In this document: positions 34,710 to 43,624 of the stretch, one piece after another
How the letters are laid out: each line of letters opens with the position of its first letter
Position numbering within the stretch: the first letter of the stretch is position 1
Source: Burkholderia latens
GTDB lineage: Bacteria; Pseudomonadota; Gammaproteobacteria; Burkholderiales; Burkholderiaceae
NCBI RefSeq assembly: GCF_902499045.1
Contig: NZ_CABVPL010000044.1
Span: 1-62,947, forward strand
Length of the DNA: 62,947 nucleotides
Direction of reading: 5' to 3'
Notes under the pieces: model-generated
The model's database searches: none
Seen by the model: only the letters and a program-made list of their open reading frames with translations
Told to the model about the DNA's origin: nothing
Translations under genes and position numbers: made by a program

Positions 34710-36101
34710 TCAAGCGTCGCGATGACGCAACTCGACGCGCTTGATGTCCTTCACGATCACCAGATAGCTGAACACCGTGACGAGCGCGTTCAGCCCGACG
34801 AACACGAGCGCGCCGTTGAACGAGCCGCTCGCGCCGACGAGGTAGCCGATCGCGATCGGCGCGACGATGCCCGCCGTGTTGCCGAACATGTTGAACAGGC
34901 TGCCCGACAGGCCGATCGCTTCCTTCGGGGCGGTGTCCGCGACGACGGCCCAGCCGAGCGAGCCGATCCCCTTGCCGAAGAACGACACGGCCATCAGCAC
35001 GATCACCAGCCCTTCGCTGTCGACGTAATTGCAGCCGATGATGACCATCGACAGCAGCATTCCGCCGACGATCGGGATCTTGCGCGCGAGCGTCAGCGAC
35101 ACGCCGCGGCGGATCAGCGTATCCGACAGCATCCCGCCGAGCACGCCGCCGAGGAACCCGCAGATCGCCGGCAGCGACGTCATGAAGCCGGCCTTCAGCA
35201 GCGACATCCCGCGCGCCTGCACCAGGTAGATCGGGAACCACGTGAGAAAGAAGTACGTGAGCACGTTCACGCAGTACTGGCCGAGATAGACGCCGAGCAG
35301 CATCCGGTTCGACAGCAGCTGGCGCACGTAGTACCAGCCCGCGACGCGGCTGCCTTCGGACGCGGCGCCGCTGCCGCGGGCGCCGCCCGGCCGGCCCGTC
35401 GTGCGGACCAGGCCGCCGCCGTGCCCGATATGCTCGAGTTCCGCGCGGTTCACGCGCGGATGGTCGGCCGGATCCTTCATCACGCGCAGCCACAGGAGCG
35501 CGAGCGCGATGCCGGCGAGGCCGAGCCACAGATACACGTGGTGCCAGCCGTACGCATGCGTGAGCCACGCCATCAGCGGCGAGAACACGACCGCCGCGAA
35601 GTATTGCGCGGCGTTGAAGATAGCCGACGCCGTGCCGCGCTCGGCGGTCGGGAACCAGCTCGCGACGACCTTCGCGTTCGCGGGAAACGCCGGCGCCTCG
35701 GCGATGCCGACCGCGAAACGCATCGCGAACAGCGCGGCCACGGCGAACGCGGCGCTGCCGCCGACGCCGATCGTGCTCTGCAGCAGCGTGAACGCCGACC
35801 ACAGGAAGATGCTGGCCGCATACACGCGGCGGGCGCCGAAGCGGTCGAGCAGCCAGCCGCTCGGCAGCTGAGCCAGCACGTACGCCCAGCTGAACGCCGA
35901 GAAGATGTAGCCCATCGTGACCGGGTCGATGCCGAAGGCCTTGCGGATCGGCGTGCCGGTGATCGACAGCGTCGCGCGGTCCGCATAGTTGAGCGTCGTG
36001 ACGACGAACAGCATCGCCAGGATCCAGTAGCGCACGGCGGTGCGGCGCGCGCTGCCGGCGAGTTCGATCGGAAGATCGCGAGAGGGGGGTTGATTAGGCA
36101 C
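34710..36101 (-). CDS. gudP: MFS aldarate permease, GudP-like
   Basis: Proton symporter of 463 residues in the anion:cation symporter group, close in pattern to E. coli GudP (D-glucarate/galactarate): 'ATLSITGTPIRKAFGIDPVTMGYIFSAFSWAYV' region, 'QLPSGWLLDRFGARRVY', 'VYLGQYCVNVLTYFFLTWFPIYLVQARGMS' region, 'WAVVADTAPKEAIGLSGSLFNMFGN' region and 'DIKRVEL' at the end. Twelve membrane helices. The only plausible start in frame is the GTG at 36101, without a clear ribosome site; a seven-codon ORF ends one nucleotide before it. Divergent from the semialdehyde dehydrogenase gene of the same pathway. Confidence 0.87.
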   Translation of the reverse strand: MPNQPPSRDLPIELAGSARRTAVRYWILAMLFVVTTLNYADRATLSITGTPIRKAFGIDPVTMGYIFSAFSWAYVLAQLPSGWLLDRFGARRVYAASIFLWSAFTLLQSTIGVGGSAAFAVAALFAMRFAVGIAEAPAFPANAKVVASWFPTAERGTASAIFNAAQYFAAVVFSPLMAWLTHAYGWHHVYLWLGLAGIALALLWLRVMKDPADHPRVNRAELEHIGHGGGLVRTTGRPGGARGSGAASEGSRVAGWYYVRQLLSNRMLLGVYLGQYCVNVLTYFFLTWFPIYLVQARGMSLLKAGFMTSLPAICGFLGGVLGGMLSDTLIRRGVSLTLARKIPIVGGMLLSMVIIGCNYVDSEGLVIVLMAVSFFGKGIGSLGWAVVADTAPKEAIGLSGSLFNMFGNTAGIVAPIAIGYLVGASGSFNGALVFVGLNALVTVFSYLVIVKDIKRVELRHRDA

Positions 36102-36102
36102 T

Positions 36103-36126
36103 TTAACGTACGTCGTCGTATGACAT
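36103..36126 (-). other. seven-codon upstream ORF next to the permease start
   Basis: ATG...TAA encoding MSYDDVR ends 1 nt before the permease GTG start in another frame. It could allow reinitiation, or be an accident of the operator-like sequence GTCGTATGAC (36115-36124) that overlaps it. Confidence 0.3.
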
Positions 36127-36311
36127 GGGCTGAAGTTTATGGATAACGGCGGGGTGCTGGAACCTCGGGTTTTCCCTTTGAATGGCCGGAAGACACGCGC
36201 GACTATCGCTCTTCGCAAGGCCAGACAACGCTTTGACGCGGGTGCCGGGAGAGCGGCGGTACCCCGGCAAGCACGCAACGTTGTCGGCAGACATCGTATC
36301 TGTTGAGCTAC

Positions 36312-36326
36312 AATGATCGAATCATT
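36312..36326. promoter_or_regulatory. palindrome upstream of the semialdehyde dehydrogenase gene
   Basis: AATGAT-CGA-ATCATT is a 15-bp perfect palindrome 23 bp before the start codon; it could be an operator of the aldarate regulator. Confidence 0.4.
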
Positions 36327-36348
36327 CCCGAACCACGGAGCACACCCG

Positions 36349-37926
36349 ATGCAACTGACTGGAGAGATGCTGATCGGCACCGACGCGGTGGCCGGCTCGG
36401 CCGGAACCTTGCGCGCGTTCGATCCGACGAAGGGCGCGCCGATCGACGAACCGGCATTCGGCGTCGCGACGCAGGCCGACGTCGAGCGCGCGTGCGCGCT
36501 CGCGCGCGACGCCTTCGACGCGTATCGCACACAGCCGCTCGCGGCTCGCGCGGCGTTTCTCGAAGCGATCGCCGACGAAATCGTCGCGCTCGGCGACACG
36601 CTGATCGAGCGCGCGCACGCCGAAACCGGCCTGCCCGTCGCGCGGCTGCAGGGCGAGCGCGGCCGCACGGTCGGCCAGCTCCGGCTGTTCGCGCGCGTCG
36701 TGCGCGACGGCCGCTTCCTCGCCGCGTCGATCGATCCCGCGCAGCCCGCGCGCACGCCGCTGCCGCGCTCGGACCTGCGGCTGCAGAAGATCGGGCTCGG
36801 GCCCGTCGTCGTGTTCGGCGCGAGCAACTTCCCGCTCGCGTTCTCGGTGGCCGGCGGCGACACCGCGTCGGCGCTGGCGGCCGGCTGCCCGGTGATCGTG
36901 AAGGCCCACGAGGCGCATCTCGGCACGTCCGAGCTGGTCGGCCGCGCGATTCGCGCGGCGGTCGCGAAATGCGGGATGCCGGCCGGCGTTTTCTCGCTGC
37001 TGATCGGCCCCGGCCGCGTGATCGGCGCGGCGCTCGTCAGCCATCCGGCGATCCAGGCAGTCGGTTTCACCGGATCGCGGCAGGGCGGGATGGCGCTCGT
37101 GCAGCTCGCGAATGCGCGACCGCAGCCGATTCCCGTCTATGCGGAAATGAGCAGCATCAACCCGGTCGTGCTGTTCCCGGCCGCGCTGGCCGCGCGCGGC
37201 GACGCGATCGCGGCCGGCTTCGTCGATTCGCTGACGCTCGGCACCGGCCAGTTCTGTACCAACCCGGGCCTCGTGCTGGCCGTCGACGGCCCCGATCTCG
37301 ACCGCTTCGAGGCCGCCGCCGCGCAGGCGCTCGCGAAGAAGCCGGCCGGCGTGATGCTGACGCGCGGCATCGCCGACGCGTATCGCAACGGCCGCGGCAA
37401 GCTGGCCGAATTGCCGGGCGTACGAGAAATCGGCGCGGGCGAGGCGGCGCAGACCGAATGCCAGGCAGGCGGCGCGCTGTATGAAGTCGCCGCGCAGGCG
37501 TTCCTGTCCGAGCCGGCGTTCGGTCACGAAGTGTTCGGGCCGGCCTCGCTGATCGTGCGCTGCCGCGATCTCGACGAAGTCGCGCGCGTGCTCGATGCCC
37601 TCGAGGGTCAGCTGACGGCCACGCTGCAGATGGACGCCGGCGACAAGCCGCTCGCGCGCCGCCTGCTGCCGATCCTCGAGCGCAAGGCCGGGCGTCTGCT
37701 CGTCAACGGCTACCCGACCGGCGTCGAGGTGTGCGATGCGATGGTGCACGGCGGGCCGTTCCCGGCGACGTCGAACCCGGCGGTCACGTCGGTCGGCGCG
37801 ACCGCGATCGACCGCTTTCTGCGGCCGGTGTGCTATCAGGATTTCCCGGACGACCTGCTGCCGGAAGGGTTGCAGGAAAGCAATCCGCTGGGGATTCCGC
37901 GGCTGCGGGACGGGAAGGCGGAGTGA
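36349..37926 (+). CDS. alpha-ketoglutaric semialdehyde dehydrogenase
   Basis: NADP+-dependent aldehyde dehydrogenase of 525 residues that oxidises 2,5-dioxopentanoate to 2-oxoglutarate, the last step of aldarate and pentose oxidative catabolism. Family features are the long C-terminus ending '[16 protein letters not shown]', catalytic Cys in '[15 protein letters not shown]', general-base Glu in '[11 protein letters not shown]' and '[26 protein letters not shown]' region. The ATG at 36349 has CGGAG upstream; an earlier ATG at 36313 has none. It uses the product of KdgD encoded 2 kb away. Confidence 0.9.
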   Translation: MQLTGEMLIGTDAVAGSAGTLRAFDPTKGAPIDEPAFGVATQADVERACALARDAFDAYRTQPLAARAAFLEAIADEIVALGDTLIERAHAETGLPVARLQGERGRTVGQLRLFARVVRDGRFLAASIDPAQPARTPLPRSDLRLQKIGLGPVVVFGASNFPLAFSVAGGDTASALAAGCPVIVKAHEAHLGTSELVGRAIRAAVAKCGMPAGVFSLLIGPGRVIGAALVSHPAIQAVGFTGSRQGGMALVQLANARPQPIPVYAEMSSINPVVLFPAALAARGDAIAAGFVDSLTLGTGQFCTNPGLVLAVDGPDLDRFEAAAAQALAKKPAGVMLTRGIADAYRNGRGKLAELPGVREIGAGEAAQTECQAGGALYEVAAQAFLSEPAFGHEVFGPASLIVRCRDLDEVARVLDALEGQLTATLQMDAGDKPLARRLLPILERKAGRLLVNGYPTGVEVCDAMVHGGPFPATSNPAVTSVGATAIDRFLRPVCYQDFPDDLLPEGLQESNPLGIPRLRDGKAE

Positions 37927-37990
37927 CGGTGTGAAACGGCTGGAGGCGCGTGCCGCGAGGCGCGCGTTGCCGCACGTTGTTGAAACGCGG

Positions 37991-38027
37991 CGGCGGACGG
38001 TGCCCACGGGCGCGTCCGCCGTTTTTT
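37991..38027 (+). terminator. rho-independent terminator after the semialdehyde dehydrogenase gene
   Basis: CGGCGGACG (37991-37999) pairs with CGTCCGCCG (38013-38021), followed by TTTTTT. Confidence 0.85.
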
Positions 38028-38436
38028 ATTGATGGCGAGCTTTCGAGCCGCCACTTTGGCGCGGTCGGTGAGCGGGGTGCGCGACGAGTTGCAGGCGCTC
38101 GGCTGCAGCCAGCAGGCGCCGATTGCGTGTCCACAACTTGCCGCCAGTGGTCAGTCTGGCGGACGCAAGGAGATGGGCGTCGACGTAACCGATGCCGAGC
38201 CCGTGAAGCGGTACGACATCGATCATGCGCTGGACTTCGTCGTCGGTTGCCGGGGTGGCGGCGCGAAGGTCGCGCAGCGCATCCAGTACGGTCTGGCGAT
38301 CGCGCATGCTGGCGAGCGCGAGCTCGCCGATGATGAACGGATGAATCAACACGCGTTCGGCTTCCAGCAAGGTCGTAAGCGTCGCATCGCCGGCCCGAAC
38401 GTGGTCGATCCACACTTAAGTGTCGACAAGAATCAT
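38026..38436 (-). pseudogene. vapC: broken VapC-type PIN-domain toxin
   Basis: PIN-domain ribonuclease remnant. From the ATG at 38436, which overlaps the antitoxin stop (ATGA), it reads MILVDT, then an in-frame TAA (38416-38418) where VapC proteins have Ser, then 'VWIDHVRAGD' onward to a normal end. The PIN acids are visible in part: Glu in 'IIGELALA' and Asp in 'YVDAHLLASA', but the usual 'TRDRRL' is 'TRNRRL', so a fourth acid is also lost. Reinitiation at the GTG at 38415 would give 129 residues without the first catalytic Asp. Either way an active nuclease is unlikely. Confidence 0.78.
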
Positions 38437-38672
38437 GCAGGCTCCGATGGGCGCCGCGGAACAGATTCGAGATCCGGCTCGGTACCGCCGAGGCGGGCAA
38501 GCCGGCGTGCGCTTTCGCGCGCGATCAATGCACGCAGCGCTTCTCTCACCAGCGCCGATTTTTCGGTGACGCCGGTCAATTGCTGCGCTTTGGCGAGCAG
38601 TGCGTCGTCGAGCGATAAGTGGTGCGCATGAGCGGCTCCCGAGGAAGGCCGATGCATCGGTTGAGGCATCAA
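38433..38672 (-). pseudogene. vapB: VapB-type antitoxin, probably frameshifted at its start
   Basis: The frame contains a normal antitoxin body, 'LSLDDALLAKAQQLTGVTEKSALVREALRALI' region, for a ribbon-helix-helix VapB. A well-placed start, GGGAG then ATG at 38629 reading MRTT, is one base out of register with this body; family members read MRTTLxLDD, so a single-base deletion after the fourth codon is likely. The in-frame ATG at 38672 gives 79 residues with an atypical N-terminus, so some antitoxin might still be made. Confidence 0.65.
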
Positions 38673-38815
38673 ATGATGCTATGGATGATGTGTTGCCCCA
38701 CCGACGCGGGCGTCGGCTTCCCTGTCTCCCGAATTTCTCCTACAGTAGCGAGGCCTCGGACCGCCCGGTCCGCAGGCGAGCCTGAGAGACCAAAAATCCA
38801 ACAAGGAACCCTCCG

Positions 38816-39367
38816 ATGAACATCAGCAAGCGCGGCGACCACCTGTTCGCCGCCGGATTATGGAAGGCGATCGGCGACGTCGCCCAATCGGTTCGCAGCC
38901 AGATCGGCGAATACAGCGAAGGCCGCGTCCTCGCCAACACGCTGCTGGAATTGCGGCGCGACCTGGGCGGCGGCGAATTCGACATCACGATCAACCAGGG
39001 GCGCGTCGTCACCGATTCCGATGCGCATTCGCTCGCATTCGGCCACGCGGTTCGCCGCTTCAGGCAGGACATGGAAGCACTCGTGTTCGCGCTGAAATAT
39101 CGCCGCGATATCGACGAACGCGATCAGCGCGCGCGCACCGACGCCCTGACGCAGGCCAACAATCAGCTCACGACGGCGAAGCAGTCCGCGACGATCACGG
39201 TCGGCCGGTTCTTCGATGCGGTCGTCGACCGCGACGTGCTCGCGCAGATCCTCGACAACGCGTCGAACGCACGTGCACGGACAGGCACACAGGCGCAGGT
39301 CGAGTCGACACGGATCAGGCTGGGTATCGTGCGTCACCGGCTCGTCGGGATCATCGCGCAGATGTGA
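38816..39367 (+). CDS. hypothetical protein, coiled-coil-like
   Basis: 183-residue protein I do not recognise. No signal peptide or membrane segment. The N-terminal half is mixed ('NISKRGDHLFAAGLW', 'GGGEFDITINQGRVVTDSD'), the C-terminal half is strongly helical and charged ('RRDIDERDQRARTDALTQANNQLTTAK'), which fits a coiled coil. AAGGAA lies 8 nt before the ATG. Codon use is less GC-extreme than flanking genes, and it sits beside the decayed vapBC pair between two parts of the aldarate cluster, which suggests acquired DNA; that is inference. Confidence 0.7.
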   Translation: MNISKRGDHLFAAGLWKAIGDVAQSVRSQIGEYSEGRVLANTLLELRRDLGGGEFDITINQGRVVTDSDAHSLAFGHAVRRFRQDMEALVFALKYRRDIDERDQRARTDALTQANNQLTTAKQSATITVGRFFDAVVDRDVLAQILDNASNARARTGTQAQVESTRIRLGIVRHRLVGIIAQM

Positions 39368-39500
39368 CGGCGGCGGCATAGCGCGGCGTGGCAGGAAGCC
39401 GCGCCGCCGACAGATGACGCACGCATCGCAGCGGTTGCGCGCGCGTCGTTTCAGGCAAATCGGATCGCTCGCGCCATGCGCGAGCGGTCGCACGGCGAAC

Positions 39501-39540
39501 CGGCCGGCAGCGGCGCCGACGAACGCCCCGCTGCCGGCCG
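39501..39540 (-). terminator. hairpin downstream of kdgD
   Basis: CGGCCGGCAGCGG (39501-39513) and its exact complement (39528-39540) form a 13-bp stem 7 nt past the kdgD stop codon. No T-run follows. Confidence 0.45.
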
Positions 39541-39547
39541 CGCTCGT

Positions 39548-40462
39548 TTACTGCGGACCCATCTTCTTGATCAGCACGTCGAGTTCGGCCAGCTCCGCAT
39601 CGGTCAAATCGACGAGCGGTGCGCGCACCGGGCCCGCGTCGTGGCCGACGAGCTTCGCACCCGCCTTCACGATGCTGACCGCATAGCCGGCGCGGCGGTT
39701 GCGGATCTTCAGGTACGGCAGGAAGAACTCGTCGATCAGGCGGCCGACCGTCGCGTGGTCGTCTTTCGCGATCGCTTCGTAGAACGCCATCGCCGTCTTC
39801 GGGATGAAGTTGAACACGGCCGACGAATACACCGGCACGCCGAGCGCCTTGTACGCGGCTGCATATACTTCGGCCGTCGGCAGGCCGCCGAGGTATGCGA
39901 AGCGGTCGCCGAGGCGGCGGCGGATCGTGACCATGCTTTCGATTTCGCCGACGCCGTCCTTGAAGCCGATCAGGTTCGGGCAACGATCGGCGAGGCGCTC
40001 GAGCATGTCGGCGTTCAGCTTCGAATTCGCGCGGTTGTACACCACGACGCCGATTTTCAGCGAGCGGCACACCTGCTCGACGTGCTCGGCGATGCCTTCC
40101 TGGCTCGCTTCGGTCAGATAGTGCGGCATCAGCAGCACGCCGCTCGCGCCGAGGCGCTCGGCTTCCTGCGCATATTCGATCGCGACACGGGTCGCGCCGC
40201 CGGCGCCGGCCAGGATCGGCACCTTGCCCTTGCAGGTTTCCGTCGCGACGCGGATCACGTCCGAATACTCGCGCTGCGTGAGCGAGAAGAATTCCCCGGT
40301 GCCGCCGGCCGCGAACAGCGCGGTCGCGCCGTACGGCGCGAGCCATTCGAGGCGTTCGGCGTAGGTGGTCGGACGGAAGCTGCCGTCCGCGTCGAAATCC
40401 GTCAGCGGAAACGACAGCAGGCCGTGGGAGATGATCTGTTTGAGTTCTTGCGGTGAGGTCAT
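39548..40462 (-). CDS. kdgD: 5-dehydro-4-deoxyglucarate dehydratase
   Basis: 304-residue enzyme of the dihydrodipicolinate synthase/aldolase superfamily that dehydrates and decarboxylates 5-keto-4-deoxyglucarate to 2,5-dioxopentanoate. Family features are '[27 protein letters not shown]' region, '[17 protein letters not shown]', the Tyr of '[11 protein letters not shown]' and the Schiff-base Lys in '[12 protein letters not shown]'. Divergent from garD, which makes its substrate, across a 233-bp region with a strong dyad. The ATG at 40462 has only a weak GGACG upstream. Confidence 0.92.
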   Translation of the reverse strand: MTSPQELKQIISHGLLSFPLTDFDADGSFRPTTYAERLEWLAPYGATALFAAGGTGEFFSLTQREYSDVIRVATETCKGKVPILAGAGGATRVAIEYAQEAERLGASGVLLMPHYLTEASQEGIAEHVEQVCRSLKIGVVVYNRANSKLNADMLERLADRCPNLIGFKDGVGEIESMVTIRRRLGDRFAYLGGLPTAEVYAAAYKALGVPVYSSAVFNFIPKTAMAFYEAIAKDDHATVGRLIDEFFLPYLKIRNRRAGYAVSIVKAGAKLVGHDAGPVRAPLVDLTDAELAELDVLIKKMGPQ

Positions 40463-40531
40463 GGTTGGGTCGTCCGTCTAGCGCGAGTGCTGGGTTCGTC
40501 GGGCACGGCATCCGGGCCATATTGGCGATGT

Positions 40532-40571
40532 CGTTGTATGTCATCGTACAACGCAAGAAAGAGCGACGCAA
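40532..40571 (-). promoter_or_regulatory. kdgD promoter overlapped by a 7-bp-arm dyad
   Basis: On the minus strand TTGCGT (40571-40566) and TACGAT (40548-40543) are 17 bp apart. The -10 lies inside an inverted repeat, CGTTGTA (40532-40538) with TACAACG (40547-40553), so a repressor bound there would block kdgD. Confidence 0.55.
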
Positions 40572-40644
40572 GCGGTTTGCTGGCCGGGCAAAGTAGGGTC
40601 TTTCCGGATAAGGGTTTACTGAGCATCGCAGGATGGTGTTGAAT

Positions 40645-40657
40645 GTCGTATGATGAC
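40645..40657. promoter_or_regulatory. second copy of the aldarate operator motif
   Basis: GTCGTATGATGAC near the garD start resembles the reverse strand of the kdgD dyad (GTTGTACGATGAC) and the GTCGTATGAC at 36115 before the permease gene. Shared motif across three promoters of one pathway suggests a common regulator, not encoded in this window. Confidence 0.45.
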
Positions 40658-40695
40658 TAACGATTAGACGGTAGCCTAGCCTCCAGGAATATCCG

Positions 40696-42249
40696 ATGAC
40701 TGCTTCCCCTCTCTACATTCGCGTGCACCCGGACGACAACGTCGCGATCGTCGTCAACGACGGCGGCCTGCCGGAAGGCGCGACGTTCGCCGACGGCCTG
40801 ACGTTGCGCGAAGGCGTGCCGCAAGGTCACAAGGTCGCGCTCGTCGACCTCGCGCCCGGCGACCCGATCGTCCGCTACAACGTCGTGATCGGCTACGCGC
40901 TTACCGAGCTGCGCCGCGGCAGCTGGGTCAACGAGCGCACGATGCGCATGCCCGAGCCGCCCGGCCTCGACGATCTGCCGCTCGCGACGCGTGCCGCGCC
41001 GCCGCTGCCGCCGCTCGAAGGCTATACGTTCGAAGGATTCCGCAATCCCGACGGTTCGGTCGGCACGCGCAACATCCTCGCGATCACGACGACCGTGCAG
41101 TGCGTGTCGGGCGTCGTCGAGCATGCGGTGAAACGGATCAAGGAAGAATTGCTGCCGCGCTACCCGAACGTCGACGACGTGGTCGGGCTCGAGCACACGT
41201 ACGGCTGCGGCGTCGCGATCGATGCGCCCGATGCCGACATCCCGATCCGCACGCTGCGCAACATCAGCCTGAACCCGAACTTCGGCGGCGAGGTGATGAC
41301 GGTGAGCCTCGGCTGCGAGAAGCTGCAGCCCGAGCGGCTGCTGCCGCCCGGCGCGATTCCGGTCGCGGCCGACGGCGCGACGGACAACGGCGGCATCGTG
41401 TGCCTTCAGGATGCCGCGCACGTCGGCTTCAACTCGATGATCGACTCGATCATGAAGATGGCCGAATCGCATCTCGAGCGGCTGAACCGCCGCCGGCGCG
41501 AAACCTGCCCGGCATCGGATCTCGTCGTCGGCGTGCAGTGCGGCGGCAGCGACGCGTTTTCGGGGCTCACCGCGAACCCGGCGGTCGGCTTCGCGGCCGA
41601 CCTGCTGGTGCGTGCGGGCGCGACGATCATGTTCTCGGAAGTGACCGAAGTGCGCGACGGCGTCGCGCAGCTCACGTCGCGCGCGGCGAACGAAGAAATC
41701 GCGCGCGAGATCATCCGCGAGATGGACTGGTACGACCGCTATCTGCAGCGCGGTCGCGTCGACCGCAGCGCGAACACGACGCCCGGCAACAAGAAGGGCG
41801 GGCTGTCGAACATCGTCGAGAAGGCGATGGGCTCGATCGTGAAGTCGGGCAGCGCGCCGATCGCCGGCGTCGTGCGCCCCGGCGATCGCGCGCGGCAGAA
41901 GGGGCTGCTGTACGCGGCGACGCCCGCGAGCGACTTCATCTGCGGCACGCTGCAGCTCGCGGCCGGGATGAACCTGCACATCTTCACGACCGGCCGCGGC
42001 ACGCCGTACGGCCTCGCGCAGGTGCCGGTGATCAAGGTCGCGACGCGCAGCGATCTCGCGCGCCGCTGGCACGACCTGATGGATCTCGACGCGGGGCAGA
42101 TCGCGACCGGCGCGGCGACGATCGAGGACGTGGGTTGGGAGCTGTTCCGTCTGATGCTCGACGTCGCGAGCGGTAAACGGCGCACGTGGGCCGAGCAATG
42201 GAAGCTCGCGAATGCGCTGACGCTGTTCAACCCGGCGCCGGTGACCTGA
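40696..42249 (+). CDS. garD: galactarate dehydratase
   Basis: 517-residue dehydratase of the UxaA/GarD family that converts galactarate (meso-galactarate) to 5-keto-4-deoxyglucarate, with Fe2+. The N-terminal SAF domain covers about residues 10-100; the catalytic part carries '[28 protein letters not shown]' region, '[11 protein letters not shown]', '[11 protein letters not shown]' and '[20 protein letters not shown]'. AGGAA lies 9 nt before the ATG. With the GudP-like carrier, KdgD and the semialdehyde dehydrogenase it forms a complete route from galactarate to 2-oxoglutarate. A glucarate dehydratase is not in the window. Confidence 0.93.
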   Translation: MTASPLYIRVHPDDNVAIVVNDGGLPEGATFADGLTLREGVPQGHKVALVDLAPGDPIVRYNVVIGYALTELRRGSWVNERTMRMPEPPGLDDLPLATRAAPPLPPLEGYTFEGFRNPDGSVGTRNILAITTTVQCVSGVVEHAVKRIKEELLPRYPNVDDVVGLEHTYGCGVAIDAPDADIPIRTLRNISLNPNFGGEVMTVSLGCEKLQPERLLPPGAIPVAADGATDNGGIVCLQDAAHVGFNSMIDSIMKMAESHLERLNRRRRETCPASDLVVGVQCGGSDAFSGLTANPAVGFAADLLVRAGATIMFSEVTEVRDGVAQLTSRAANEEIAREIIREMDWYDRYLQRGRVDRSANTTPGNKKGGLSNIVEKAMGSIVKSGSAPIAGVVRPGDRARQKGLLYAATPASDFICGTLQLAAGMNLHIFTTGRGTPYGLAQVPVIKVATRSDLARRWHDLMDLDAGQIATGAATIEDVGWELFRLMLDVASGKRRTWAEQWKLANALTLFNPAPVT

Positions 42250-42275
42250 GCCGCAGGTCGCGACGGCACGCGATG

Positions 42276-42299
42276 CGGGCGCCTTCGGGCGCCCGTTTT
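42276..42299 (+). terminator. rho-independent terminator after garD
   Basis: CGGGCGCC-TTCG-GGCGCCCG (42276-42295), a perfect 8-bp stem with a UUCG tetraloop, followed by TTTT. Confidence 0.85.
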
Positions 42300-42427
42300 C
42301 GTTGGGACGGCGCGATTTGCTTACCTCGAACGTAATCGACCGGCGGTGCGCGGCCGGCGACGATAGCGCCACGCGAACCCGAAACGTTCGCGGCATCGTC
42401 TTCCGTCAATCACATCAGGAGCCTCGC

Positions 42428-42820
42428 ATGAATACCGCTCAAACCGCCCAGTCCGCCCACGCCGAACTGATCGACCGCTATTTCGACGCGTGGAACGAAC
42501 CGGACGCCGCAGCGCGGCGCGCGCTGGTCGATGCGACGTACGCGAGCGACGCGGCCTACCGCGATCCGCTGATGGCCGGCGATGGCCACGCGGGCATCGA
42601 CGCGATGATCGCGGCCGTGCAGGAACGCCTTCCCGCGTATCGCTTTCACCGTACGACCGACGTCGACGGATTCGGCCAGCACCTGCGTTTCTCGTGGGCG
42701 CTCGTGTCGCCCGACGGCGCGGCGATCGTCAAGGGTTCGGATTTCGGCACCGTCGATGCGTCGGGGCGCCTGAAGTCCGTTACGGGTTTCATCGACGAAA
42801 TGCCGGCCGCGGTGTCGTGA
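42428..42820 (+). CDS. SnoaL-like/NTF2-fold protein
   Basis: 130-residue protein with the cone-shaped NTF2 fold pattern: 'AELIDRYFDAWNEPDAAARRALVDATYASDAAYRDPL' region at the N-terminus followed by 'GIDAMIAAVQERLP' and strands ending 'SVTGFIDEMP'. Members include cyclases, isomerases and many orphan proteins; no catalytic assignment is possible. CAGGAG lies 7 nt before the ATG at 42428. It is a probable single-gene unit. Confidence 0.8.
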   Translation: MNTAQTAQSAHAELIDRYFDAWNEPDAAARRALVDATYASDAAYRDPLMAGDGHAGIDAMIAAVQERLPAYRFHRTTDVDGFGQHLRFSWALVSPDGAAIVKGSDFGTVDASGRLKSVTGFIDEMPAAVS

Positions 42821-42898
42821 CGCGAACGGCGCGTACCCGGCCGCGCCGGGATCGGGTAACGTTATGCGGTTCGTTCCTGATCCCGGAGACTTGCTCAC

Positions 42899-43354
42899 AT
42901 GCTGAAGAATCTCGATCCGCTGCTGCACGCCGACATCCTGCACGCGCTGCGCGCGATGGGCCACGGAGATGAAGTGGTGATCTGCGATGCGAATTTCCCG
43001 GCGGAATCCGTCGCCGAGCACACGGTCGTCGGTCGCCCGCTGCGCATCGACGGCGCCGACTCCGCGCGGGTCGCCCGCGCGGTGCTGTCCGTGCTGCCGC
43101 TCGACAGTTACGTCGATACGCCCGCGTGGCGGATGGAGGTCGTTGGCGATCCGTCCGCGGTGCCGCCCGTGCAGCGCGAAGTGCAGGCCGAGATCGATCG
43201 CGCGGAAGGGCGCGCGGTGCCGCTCACGGGCATCGAGCGTTTCGCGTTCTACGAGCGCGCACAGCAGGCGTATGCGGTGATCGTCACCGGCGAGCTGCGC
43301 GGCTACGGGTGCTTCATCTTCAAGAAGGGCGTGCTGTTGAGCGACGCCGGTTAG
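42899..43354 (+). CDS. RbsD/FucU-family sugar mutarotase
   Basis: 151-residue mutarotase that interconverts alpha and beta anomers of fucose or a related sugar. The family pattern is clear: 'MLKNLDPLLHADILHALRAMGHGDEVVICDANFP' at the start (with the catalytic-region His and Asp), 'FYERAQQAYAVIVTGELRGYGCFIFKKGV' at the end. Lengths near 145-150 favour FucU over RbsD. No fucose genes are adjacent, so the physiological sugar is open. GGAG lies 9 nt upstream of the ATG. Confidence 0.88.
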   Translation: MLKNLDPLLHADILHALRAMGHGDEVVICDANFPAESVAEHTVVGRPLRIDGADSARVARAVLSVLPLDSYVDTPAWRMEVVGDPSAVPPVQREVQAEIDRAEGRAVPLTGIERFAFYERAQQAYAVIVTGELRGYGCFIFKKGVLLSDAG

Positions 43355-43456
43355 GGCCGGTTCCCGTTATTTTCGGGCACGCGCGCGCGCCGATTTCCGC
43401 TGCGCCGCCGCACCCGCGCCATCGCCGCAGTGTAAAGATTTGCTACAACCTTTTTC

Positions 43457-43485
43457 TTGGACCCTGCGGAAAGACCCTCTATGCT
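43457..43485 (+). promoter_or_regulatory. sigma-70 promoter of the DoxX gene
   Basis: TTGGAC (43457-43462) and TATGCT (43480-43485) with 17-bp spacing. Transcription from here would leave a leader of about 130 nt that contains the 15-bp repeats. Confidence 0.55.
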
Positions 43486-43537
43486 GGCCCATTTGCCGCC
43501 GGCCCCACGGGGCCGCGCGGCCCGCACCGCACGGGAC

Positions 43538-43597
43538 GTGTCCCAGACGGGCGCGTCCCGGACGGACATGTCCCGGACGGGCATGTCCCGCGCGGAC
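43538..43597. repeat. 15-bp tandem repeat in the DoxX gene leader
   Basis: Four imperfect copies of a 15-bp unit close to ATGTCCCGGACGGGC (43538-43597), preceded by GGGAC-GT-GTCCC. The unit length is a multiple of three but no good start precedes it, so I treat it as untranslated leader. Confidence 0.75.
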
Positions 43598-43624
43598 GGC
43601 CGAATTGCACACGAGGAGAGAGGC

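Noticed and set aside
34710-37070. 786-codon extension of the permease gene
   Set aside because: The N-terminal 320 residues run antisense through the semialdehyde dehydrogenase gene and have no transporter similarity; the family start fits 36101.
38816-39367. Phage or conjugative function for the unknown gene beside vapBC
   Set aside because: No integrase, terminase, relaxase or attachment repeats are visible nearby, so only 'acquired DNA' can be suggested.
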